DNA of 5,277 nt from Nitrosomonadales bacterium. Its GTDB lineage: Bacteria; Pseudomonadota; Gammaproteobacteria; Burkholderiales; Sulfuricellaceae. The translations under genes and the position numbers were made by a program. A model generated the notes under the pieces. It was given only the letters and a program-made list of their open reading frames with translations, ran no database searches and had not been told where the DNA came from. This document shows, in pieces, positions 1 through 5,277 of this stretch (position 1 is its first letter; each line of letters begins with the position of its first letter). The stretch covers positions 10,529 to 15,805 of the forward strand of contig PQAG01000125.1 of assembly GCA_003104895.1 (NCBI GenBank), in the 5' to 3' direction.

Positions 1-1138
1 TCTCTGAATTGCATATGATAACCGTGCGGGTACTGACAAACGGCCGTTTATCGGTCACACGCGCCACATTTGCGCCTTGCTTGCGCAATCCCGCGCTGAC
101 AGCGCGAGCCATGCCGGTCACCCCATTGCCGTTGGAAATTTCAAGCCTTGCATTGGGTGGGGTTTGTGTTGGCGGCACGCTTGGCTGTGCCAAATTCTGC
201 CTAGATTCAGAGTCCAGTTTCTCGGTACTCACGTGCTGAACGGCAGTCTGCCTGACCGGCAAACTGGCGCCCCCTGCGGCCACAATGCTTTTGACAATCC
301 CAGCTGGTTGCAGCGTTATGGCCGCAACGCTGATTTCCACAGGTTCAGAAGCAGCGCCAGTTCCACCGCTCGCCTCTTGTTTAACAGGGGAAACCTCCAC
401 CTGCTTGGTTGCGGCTGTTTCTTCATGCCCGGAAGGCCCGCCAGCCGGCTCTTCTCTCCGGGGATTTTCGCTTTGCGCCATCGCTTGCGGATTTTCTGGC
501 GCAGTTCGCGTATCCGCATAGGTCTTGCTTCCACCCGCCTGCGCCAGGTGCTTCTGAGCCAGCGTATTGGATGGATTCAACCTCACAGCTTGCCGGAGAT
601 AATGGGCTGCCTCGTCATTCTTGCCTTGCAGCAGCAGCGAATATCCCATGTTGGCCAAAACATGCTCGGCATCTGGCGCCTTCAGAAGTGCCGCCTTATA
701 TGCCTGTTGCGCGGCTTCATATTGTCCCAATTTGTCGTAGGCCGCTCCGAGTCCATTCAGGACATCTGCATTATCCGGGTTGAGCCGGACCGCCTGCATA
801 AATGCATCGCGTGCTTTATCGAAACGGTTCTGCCAGAAATAGTATTTACCCAATGCATAGTAACCCTCCGGGGTTTGTGCGCTTCGGGTGATGAGTCCAG
901 TGGCATGCACCTGCGGCGTCATCATTTCCGAGCTTTTGGCGCCACCTGCCTCCCCTGTCACAGCGCAGCCAGCCATCAAGCTAGAGATGAGGCCCGCGCC
1001 GCCAAGGGCAAGAACCACCTTCCGCAACGCTCTTCGGTTTAACGCGCCGGCTTTGGCAGCGTCATTGCAGACCTCTTGCCCCATACCCAGGGACCGGGCT
1101 GGTCCTCCTCCAACAATTTCTCTATCTAGTGGCCGCAT
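1..1138 (-). CDS. TadD-like TPR lipoprotein with C-terminal LytR_C-like domain (partial, 3' end off window)
   Basis: This 379-codon frame runs off the left edge. Residues 1-57 look like a long lipoprotein signal: RRALRK at 35-40, a hydrophobic Gly/Ala/Leu stretch at 41-57, and a lipobox MAGC with Cys58. Ala59 follows the Cys; the lack of Asp at +2 predicts outer-membrane sorting. Three consecutive 34-residue TPRs lie at about 90-191, ending RLNPDN, KAPDA and RLNPSN. A Pro/Ala/Glu/Ser/Thr-rich linker covers about 202-329. From 330 the segment RLEISNGNGVTGMAR, then GLRKQGANVARV and TRTVI, resembles a LytR_C domain. TadD proteins in Tad loci are TPR lipoproteins linked to secretin assembly, and position as last gene after tadC supports that role. 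LytR_C is best known from LytR-CpsA-Psr proteins, so its job here is unknown. I chose ATG 1138 for its Shine-Dalgarno. In-frame ATGs at 1171 and 1084 are alternatives with poorer sites. The TadD role is an inference; the domain reading is fairly secure. Confidence 0.85.
   Translation of the reverse strand, partial: MRPLDREIVGGGPARSLGMGQEVCNDAAKAGALNRRALRKVVLALGGAGLISSLMAGCAVTGEAGGAKSSEMMTPQVHATGLITRSAQTPEGYYALGKYYFWQNRFDKARDAFMQAVRLNPDNADVLNGLGAAYDKLGQYEAAQQAYKAALLKAPDAEHVLANMGYSLLLQGKNDEAAHYLRQAVRLNPSNTLAQKHLAQAGGSKTYADTRTAPENPQAMAQSENPRREEPAGGPSGHEETAATKQVEVSPVKQEASGGTGAASEPVEISVAAITLQPAGIVKSIVAAGGASLPVRQTAVQHVSTEKLDSESRQNLAQPSVPPTQTPPNARLEISNGNGVTGMARAVSAGLRKQGANVARVTDKRPFVSTRTVIICNSE
566..871 (-). 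repeat. Three tandem tetratricopeptide repeats
   Basis: These codons give three adjacent 34-residue units of the lipoprotein, residues 90-123, 124-157 and 158-191. Each shows the TPR pattern of a Gly/Ala-containing first helix (ALGKYYF, GLGAAYDKLG, NMGYSLLLQG), a second helix with the small-residue position (KARDAFMQA, AAQQAYKAA, EAAHYLRQA) and a closing Pro turn (NPDN, APDA, NPSN). A short helix, LAQKHLAQAG, probably caps the array. TPRs bind protein partners; in TadD/PilF-type pilotins the partner is thought to be the secretin. The repeats are at protein level and the DNA copies are diverged. Confidence 0.88.
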
Positions 1139-1145
1139 CTCGATG

Positions 1146-1153
1146 CCCCCCTT
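1146..1153 (-). promoter_or_regulatory. Shine-Dalgarno AAGGGGGG that sets the lipoprotein start
   Basis: On the minus strand AAGGGGGG ends 7 bases before ATG 1138, near-ideal spacing. The in-frame ATGs at 1171 and 1084 lack a comparable site at that distance. A GGAGGAGG inside the gene sits 19 bases before ATG 1084, which is too far to serve it well. Confidence 0.7.
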
Positions 1154-1177
1154 CAAGTGAATAAACGCCATCCGCCA

Positions 1178-2092
1178 TTACTGCCCCGCCATCATTGGGC
1201 CCAGCAGCCGCATCAATGTCAGTATCGAAGGTCCAAGCAAGACCATGAATAATGACGGAAAGATCAGCAATATAACAGGAAATATCAGTTTCACCGGCAG
1301 CTTCTGCGCAGCCTCCTCCGCGCGCAACATGCGCTTCGTTCTCATGCCATCCGCATGCACACGCAAGGACTCCGCCACGCTTGTTCCGAACTTGTCGGCT
1401 TGGATCAACATCGCCACCAGCGCATCGATGTCGTCCACCCCCGTCCGGAGCGCAAGATTCCGCAAAGCGGATTCCCGGCCGATCCCTGCCCGCAGTTCCA
1501 GGTTCGCGAGTTTGAATTCCTCCCCCAGCGCAGCATTGGACTGGCCAATTTCATCGCCCACTTTCGCAATGGCCGCATCCAGAGCGAGCCCTGACTCAAC
1601 GCACACGACCATGAGATCAAGCGCTTCCGGAAACGCGTTGAAGATTTCGCGCTTGCGTTCGCGCACCCGCCAGATCAGGAAAACATTTGGCGTGTAGTAG
1701 CCAAGGGCCGCCGTCAACACCAGCAGAATATGCATTTGTTCTGGCACATGCACAATAGCGGCAATAAACACCAGCAGTGGAAACAATACCGCCAGGATGG
1801 TTTTTGCCCCGAAATAAATGATGGGCGCCTCTTCACGGCGATATCCCGCGTTCATGAGACGCCGCCTCACCCGTGATTTCATCCAGTCTTCCTTGGGCAA
1901 GGTCAAACGTGCTGCAGGCCCCATCAGTGCAGCAATACGTGGCACCCACTGCTGCTCTAATCCGGCCTCCTGCCCTGTTAGCCGCTCGCTGCTCAGGCGT
2001 TCTGGGAAAAGCAGCCTGAACAGCGCCCAGATTGCTGTCGCAACAGAAAAAAAGACGACAACGAAAAACAAATATAATAAATTCTGTTCCAT
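1178..2092 (-). CDS. tadC: Tad pilus inner-membrane platform protein TadC
   Basis: This is a complete 304-residue protein of the T2SSF family, the usual length for TadC. With TadB it forms the inner-membrane platform on which the Tad ATPase drives Flp pilin polymerisation. A hydrophobic helix lies at about 5-29, a pair at about 93-116 and 119-143, and a strongly hydrophobic C-terminal segment at about 267-297. The cytoplasmic T2SSF domain spans about 154-262. It opens with FPEALDLMVVCVESGLALD and contains the typical LIQADKFGTSVAESLRVHAD (229-248) and the RTKRMLRAEEAAQKLPVKL stretch that leads into the last membrane segment. It starts 15 bases after tadB, with AAAGGGGG 5 bases before its ATG. 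Its stop is followed after 39 bases by the TPR lipoprotein, which lies in the same reading frame. Identification is secure from sequence and gene order; the paralogue TadB is the only realistic alternative, and it is the gene just upstream. Confidence 0.95.
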   Translation of the reverse strand: MEQNLLYLFFVVVFFSVATAIWALFRLLFPERLSSERLTGQEAGLEQQWVPRIAALMGPAARLTLPKEDWMKSRVRRRLMNAGYRREEAPIIYFGAKTILAVLFPLLVFIAAIVHVPEQMHILLVLTAALGYYTPNVFLIWRVRERKREIFNAFPEALDLMVVCVESGLALDAAIAKVGDEIGQSNAALGEEFKLANLELRAGIGRESALRNLALRTGVDDIDALVAMLIQADKFGTSVAESLRVHADGMRTKRMLRAEEAAQKLPVKLIFPVILLIFPSLFMVLLGPSILTLMRLLGPMMAGQ

Positions 2093-2097
2093 GGCTT

Positions 2098-2105
2098 CCC
2101 CCTTT
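2098..2105 (-). promoter_or_regulatory. Shine-Dalgarno of tadC
   Basis: AAAGGGGG lies on the minus strand within the 15-base tadB-tadC gap and ends 5 bases before the tadC ATG. It supports ATG 2092 as the start and independent ribosome loading on tadC. Confidence 0.65.
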
Positions 2106-2107
2106 CC

Positions 2108-3079
2108 CTATATTCGGATGCGGATCATTCGCCACATAACGAAGATGCCCATCACCATCATGACCAGGGCTGTCCCGACCATCACTCTTCCCGCAGGGTC
2201 TTTCCACAGGATAGACATGAAATCGGGCCAAATGATGAAGAGAATGCCGGCCACAACAAAAGGCATCAAGCTGAGTATCCATGCTTCAAGCCGCCCCTGG
2301 GACGCCAGCACGCGCACACGCCCCAACAGCTTGAGCCGTTCGCGAATCAGGCCAGAAATCTTGTCCAGAATGCCAGCCAGATTGCCGCCGGTCTCCCTTT
2401 GGATGAGCACCGAGATGACGAAATATTTCATATCGGGAATATCCACCCTCTCGGCCAGATTCAGCATGGCATTCTCAAGAGGCAATCCATAATTGAGCTC
2501 GTCGAAGACAGCCCGAAACTCGCCGGCGATAGGCTCCGGCATTTCTTCGGCGGCCATTTTTACCCCGCCTGAAAAAGCATGGCCCGCACGCATGGCACGT
2601 CCCAGGAGATCCAGTGCATCCGGCAGCTGCAACAAAATCCGGTTCATGCGCTTGAATTTTGCGCGCACCACCATGAAAACCGGCAGCATTCCGGCCACTG
2701 CGCCAAGCGCCAGTCCCACCAATGGCTGCCTGGAAAAGAGCCAGGCAAGCACCCCCACGCCGGCAAACAGAACGGCCATGAGCAGCATTAACATAGACAC
2801 GCTAAGACTTGAACCCGCCTGAACAAGAAGACGATCCAGTTCATGGATGCGCGGCATCTGCAGCAAAAATCTCTCCATTCCGGCAGTCTTCGCCAATTGC
2901 CTTTTTTTCAGAATACTGCCGCCCTCCTCCCCATGACCGCCGGCGGACATGAGACGCAGCCGTTTTTCGACGCGAACGGCCTCCGGTCCCCGTGTCGCAT
3001 TCCAGAAGCCATAGAGCGCCTCCACCGCCAGAAGGCCGGCGATAAAGGCAACAACCAGAATCACATAATAGAGTTCCAT
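2108..3079 (-). CDS. tadB: Tad pilus inner-membrane platform protein TadB
   Basis: This is a complete 323-residue T2SSF-family protein. TadB is the partner of TadC in the inner-membrane platform contacted by the CpaF/TadA ATPase. Hydrophobic segments lie at about 4-24, 93-114, 119-138, 266-285 and 298-318. The first is separated from the next pair by a charged cytoplasmic stretch of about 65 residues. The T2SSF domain at about 152-278 begins LPDALDLLGRAMRAGHAF and carries the TadB-typical ISVLIQRETGGNLAGILDKIS (222-242), then a basic RERLKLLGRVRVLASQGR stretch before the fourth hydrophobic segment. The start codon is 3 bases after the cpaF stop, and its Shine-Dalgarno GAGGTG is made of the last two sense codons of cpaF, so translational coupling is likely. 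No frame damage or unusual composition is seen. The RETGGNL motif and the position directly after the ATPase favour TadB over TadC. Confidence 0.95.
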   Translation of the reverse strand: MELYYVILVVAFIAGLLAVEALYGFWNATRGPEAVRVEKRLRLMSAGGHGEEGGSILKKRQLAKTAGMERFLLQMPRIHELDRLLVQAGSSLSVSMLMLLMAVLFAGVGVLAWLFSRQPLVGLALGAVAGMLPVFMVVRAKFKRMNRILLQLPDALDLLGRAMRAGHAFSGGVKMAAEEMPEPIAGEFRAVFDELNYGLPLENAMLNLAERVDIPDMKYFVISVLIQRETGGNLAGILDKISGLIRERLKLLGRVRVLASQGRLEAWILSLMPFVVAGILFIIWPDFMSILWKDPAGRVMVGTALVMMVMGIFVMWRMIRIRI

Positions 3080-3082
3080 AGC

Positions 3083-4453
3083 TCACACCTCGTAAGTGAT
3101 CGCCGGATCGAACCACTCATCGCTCGTTGTAATACCCCGCACCCGCAAGCGATCCACCAGCTTGGGCCGGATACCGGTGGCGCGATAATGGCCTTTGACG
3201 TTTCCATCCTTATCGACGCCGATCTGCTCGAAAACAAAGATATCCTGCATTGAAACCACGTCGCCTTCCATGCCGGTAATTTCCTGAATGCTCACGATCT
3301 TGCGCTTACCGTCACTGAGACGCGCGAGTTGAATGACGACATTCAAGGCCGAGCTGATTTGCTGCCGCATCACCTTGGGCGGCAGACTCACGCCTGCCAT
3401 GCCGATCATGTTTTCCAGGCGGGTGATGGAATCACGGGGGGAATTGGCATGAATCGTGGTCAACGAGCCTTCATGGCCGGTATTCATGGCCTGCAGCATG
3501 TCCAGCACTTCACCCCCCCGCACCTCGCCAACAATGATCCTGTCGGGGCGCATGCGAAGGGCATTTCGCACCAGGGCACGCGGTGTGATCTCGCCCCGGC
3601 CCTCAATGTTTGGAGGGCGCGTTTCCAGGCGCACAACGTGAGGTTGCTGCAACTGAAGTTCGGCGGCATCCTCGATGGTCACAATCCTCTCGGTGGAAGG
3701 AATGAAGCCTGACATGACGTTGAGCAGGGTGGTCTTGCCGCTGCCGGTCCCCCCCGAAATCAGGACGCTCAGGCGCGCCTGCACAATGCCCTCCAGCAAG
3801 GCGGCCATGGCGGGCGTAAGGCTCTTGAAGTTTACAAAATCAGCCATCTTCAGCGGAATCACCGCGAAGCGGCGAATCGACAACATCGGGCCATCGAGGG
3901 CGATAGGCGGGATCACGCCATTGACGCGCGACCCATCAGGCAGCCTGGCATCAACCATGGGGCTGGATTCATCGATGCGGCGGCCGATGCTGGACACAAT
4001 CTTGTCCATGATTTTCATAACATGGGCATTATCGCGAAACGTGATCGGCGTGAGTTCAAGCTTGCCGTTGCGCTCCACATAGACCTGCCTGTAGGTATTG
4101 ACCAGGATGTCGGAAATGCTTGGGTCCGCGAACAGGGGTTCAATCGGCCCCAGCCCCAGCACCTCGTGCTGGATATCCTGAATGATGCGCTCCCGCTCGA
4201 CCTCATTGATAGGCATCGATTCCTCTTCGAGCAGCCTCTCGACAAGCATTTTCAATTGCCGCTTCAGCTCCTCGAGCGGCAGCGTTTCCATTACCGTCAG
4301 GTCCATTCTCTCCAGGAGCTTCAGGTGAACACGCATCTTGAGTTCCTGATAGGCTCGATCCGCCGGACTCAACTGGAACGCAGTCGCATCCAGAAACCCC
4401 GGGGCACCAATTTGGGCCGTCTGCTGGCCAAGACGATCTGTTAACCCGCTCAT
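3083..4453 (-). CDS. cpaF: Tad/Flp pilus secretion ATPase CpaF (TadA)
   Basis: This is a complete 456-residue PulE/VirB11-type secretion ATPase, the usual CpaF/TadA length. It forms a cytoplasmic hexamer whose ATP hydrolysis powers Flp pilus assembly. An N-terminal helical region (about 30-110) leads into the CpaF signature HEVLGLGPIEPLFADPSISD (96-115), where the mobile N-terminal domain begins. The catalytic motifs are intact: Walker A GGTGSGKTT (234-242), the acidic box IVTIEDAAEL (257-266), RLETRPPN (275-282), Walker B RIIVGEVRGGE (305-315), and the His box GHEGSLTTIHANS (326-338). The C-terminus has the family-typical GHYRATGIRPK (421-431). AGGGGA stands 5 bases before the ATG. tadZ lies 77 bases upstream and tadB 3 bases downstream. 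Gene context (tadZ before, tadB and tadC after) separates it from conjugative VirB11 and type II/IVa ATPases. An active enzyme is expected. Confidence 0.98.
   Translation of the reverse strand: MSGLTDRLGQQTAQIGAPGFLDATAFQLSPADRAYQELKMRVHLKLLERMDLTVMETLPLEELKRQLKMLVERLLEEESMPINEVERERIIQDIQHEVLGLGPIEPLFADPSISDILVNTYRQVYVERNGKLELTPITFRDNAHVMKIMDKIVSSIGRRIDESSPMVDARLPDGSRVNGVIPPIALDGPMLSIRRFAVIPLKMADFVNFKSLTPAMAALLEGIVQARLSVLISGGTGSGKTTLLNVMSGFIPSTERIVTIEDAAELQLQQPHVVRLETRPPNIEGRGEITPRALVRNALRMRPDRIIVGEVRGGEVLDMLQAMNTGHEGSLTTIHANSPRDSITRLENMIGMAGVSLPPKVMRQQISSALNVVIQLARLSDGKRKIVSIQEITGMEGDVVSMQDIFVFEQIGVDKDGNVKGHYRATGIRPKLVDRLRVRGITTSDEWFDPAITYEV
3086..3091 (-). promoter_or_regulatory. tadB Shine-Dalgarno inside the cpaF 3' end
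   Basis: GAGGTG encodes the last two residues of CpaF (Glu-Val) and ends 6 bases before the tadB ATG. The cpaF stop TGA falls between the site and the start. Ribosomes finishing cpaF therefore sit over the tadB initiation region, a layout that favours coupled, balanced synthesis of ATPase and platform. Confidence 0.65.
3728..3754 (-). other. Walker A (P-loop) of CpaF
   Basis: These codons give GGTGSGKTT, residues 234-242 of the ATPase, with the invariant Lys240 and Thr241 for ATP phosphate and magnesium binding. The motif is canonical, so nothing suggests loss of activity. Confidence 0.95.
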
Positions 4454-4530
4454 AAGATTCCCCTAAAATATTTAATTAAGCCATGCGGTCTCATGCTCAT
4501 GCCCGCCAGTGCAAACCTTGGAGGGCTCCA
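4454..4530 (-). other. 77-base tadZ-cpaF intergenic gap
   Basis: This is the longest non-coding stretch in the window. On the minus strand it begins after the tadZ TAA with GC-rich sequence, holds a short direct repeat (ATGAGC followed by ATGAGA), then turns AT-rich (TTAATTAAATATTTT) just before the cpaF Shine-Dalgarno. I found no sigma70 -35/-10 pair at 16-18 base spacing, no sigma54 GG-N10-GC pair, and no stable hairpin followed by a T-run. It most likely lies inside the operon transcript. Confidence 0.5.
4459..4464 (-). promoter_or_regulatory. Shine-Dalgarno of cpaF
   Basis: AGGGGA on the minus strand ends 5 bases before ATG 4453. It follows an AT-rich stretch likely to be unstructured in the mRNA. 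It supports the chosen start of cpaF. Confidence 0.6.
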
Positions 4531-5277
4531 TTATTTTGACTCATTGGCTTCATGAGACAAGTGAAGCCACCGGGAGATAAACCCTCCCTTCGCTTTCTCC
4601 TTCGGAACCAACTCATGCGCCAACCCAAGCAGGCTTTTTGATACCGGCGAGTGGCGAGAAAGCTGCACAACCGGCACGCCCTGATTCACCGATGAAATGA
4701 CGTGTTTATGGTCATTCGGTACAGACCAGTAAGCTTCATCCAAAACCCGCTTCGCATCTCCCAGCCCGATTTCCTCGCGCCCCCCCAGGCGGTTGACAAC
4801 CCAACGAATCTTGTTTTCGCTATAGCCGAGGCTGCGAAAAAGATCCTTTATCCGCTTTGCATCCCTCAAGTAGGGCAAATTCAGCTGGAGCACAGGATAA
4901 ATGTGGTCAGCCATATCAAGCGCCTTCAGCGCAACTGCATCGAGCGACCTGCCAACATCGACCACCACGAAGTCATAAAGCAGGCGGGCAATAGCCAATA
5001 TTCTCTCGATATGTTCCGCTTTGACTTTATCCGCATCCTCCGGATTTTTTGGCGCCGCAAGCAGCCGCAAGCCGGATGGCAGCTTCGCCGCAGCCGAATC
5101 CAGAAAGCTCCCATCGAGCCGGTTGGCGCTCGCGCACACTTCAGCCAGCGTAGTCACAGGGACATGATCCATCAGGAAAAGATGGGCATCGCCAAACTGC
5201 AGATTCAGGTCGAGAAAGAACACCTTTTTGTGCGCCTCGCCAGCCAGGACATGAGCAAGATTGGTTGCCAGGAAGGT
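4531..5277 (-). CDS. tadZ: Tad pilus localisation ATPase TadZ/CpaE (partial, N-terminus off window)
   Basis: The frame is open at the right edge; 248 C-terminal residues are visible. The GTG at 5223 is in frame but internal, because the upstream codons TFLATNLAHVLAGEAHKKV continue the family fold. TadZ/CpaE is a ParA/MinD-like ATPase that places the Tad machine in the cell. Visible residues 1-9 are the segment that normally follows the deviant Walker A of this family, so that motif probably lies just outside the window. Then come the Walker A'-like strand FFLDLNLQFGDAHLF (20-34), the Walker B-like strand YDFVVVDVGRSLD (101-113), PVLQLNLPYLRDAKRIKDLF (128-147), and the base-contacting type motif WVVNRLGG (159-166). 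The family's usual N-terminal receiver-like domain would also be outside. The end is a basic, probably flexible tail. The first visible gene of the operon, it precedes cpaF by 77 bases. Identification is secure; ATPase competence cannot be judged without the P-loop. Confidence 0.92.
   Translation of the reverse strand, partial: TFLATNLAHVLAGEAHKKVFFLDLNLQFGDAHLFLMDHVPVTTLAEVCASANRLDGSFLDSAAAKLPSGLRLLAAPKNPEDADKVKAEHIERILAIARLLYDFVVVDVGRSLDAVALKALDMADHIYPVLQLNLPYLRDAKRIKDLFRSLGYSENKIRWVVNRLGGREEIGLGDAKRVLDEAYWSVPNDHKHVISSVNQGVPVVQLSRHSPVSKSLLGLAHELVPKEKAKGGFISRWLHLSHEANESK

Noticed and set aside
77..1042. 321-codon plus-strand open frame antisense to the lipoprotein gene
   Set aside because: Its translation resembles no family and has an irregular Cys/Arg/His/Leu-rich composition. 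The opposite strand holds a clear signal peptide, TPRs and a LytR_C-like domain over the same bases, so this frame is a shadow of that gene.
1082..1107. GGAGGAGG as ribosome site for an internal start at ATG 1084
   Set aside because: The purine run ends 19 bases before that ATG, which is too distant. The AAGGGGGG before ATG 1138 has far better spacing.
1818..2492. 224-codon plus-strand open frame across the tadC-tadB junction
   Set aside because: It is Ser/Arg/Met-rich with no recognisable domain and spans parts of two well-identified minus-strand genes, so it is a complementary-strand artefact.
4454..4530. Promoter or terminator between tadZ and cpaF
   Set aside because: A TATTTT element and a TTGCAC element exist but are not spaced as a -10/-35 pair. 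No sigma54 GG-N10-GC pair is present. Candidate stems are only about 4 bp and lack a following T-run.
5221..5223. GTG as the start codon of tadZ
   Set aside because: The 18 codons upstream to the window edge stay open and encode the helix that follows the Walker A of TadZ/CpaE proteins. The real start is outside the window.

Overview
The window is a run of five minus-strand genes from a Tad (tight adherence / Flp type IVc pilus) secretion locus. In transcription order, from the right edge to the left, they are: tadZ/cpaE (localisation ATPase, N-terminus cut off by the right edge), tadA/cpaF (secretion ATPase, complete), tadB and tadC (inner-membrane platform proteins, both complete), and a tadD-like TPR lipoprotein with a C-terminal LytR_C-type domain, whose C-terminus is cut off by the left edge. 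No plus-strand gene is convincing. The long plus-strand open frames lie opposite these genes and show no recognisable family.

The genes are packed as one operon. The gaps are 77 bases (tadZ-cpaF), 3 bases (cpaF-tadB), 15 bases (tadB-tadC) and 39 bases (tadC-tadD-like). Each complete gene is preceded by a purine-rich Shine-Dalgarno sequence 5-7 bases before its ATG. I found no convincing promoter or terminator, which fits the interior of a longer transcript. The pilin (flp), prepilin peptidase (tadV/cpaA), secretin (rcpA/cpaC), cpaB/rcpC and pseudopilins (tadE/F/G) are not in the window and would be expected on either side.

Known roles of the families suggest how the products work together. 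TadZ recruits the machine to a pole or site on the membrane. The CpaF hexamer hydrolyses ATP. TadB and TadC form the inner-membrane platform that turns this into pilin polymerisation. TadD-type TPR lipoproteins help assemble or stabilise the outer-membrane secretin.

The moderately GC-rich sequence, the gene order, the lipoprotein signal and the protein sequences fit a Gram-negative proteobacterium, most likely a betaproteobacterium. That placement is by resemblance only. The least ordinary feature is the last gene: three TPRs, a disordered linker and a LytR_C-like domain behind an unusually long, twin-arginine-containing lipoprotein signal. The rest is a standard Tad core, and I see no wholly new system.
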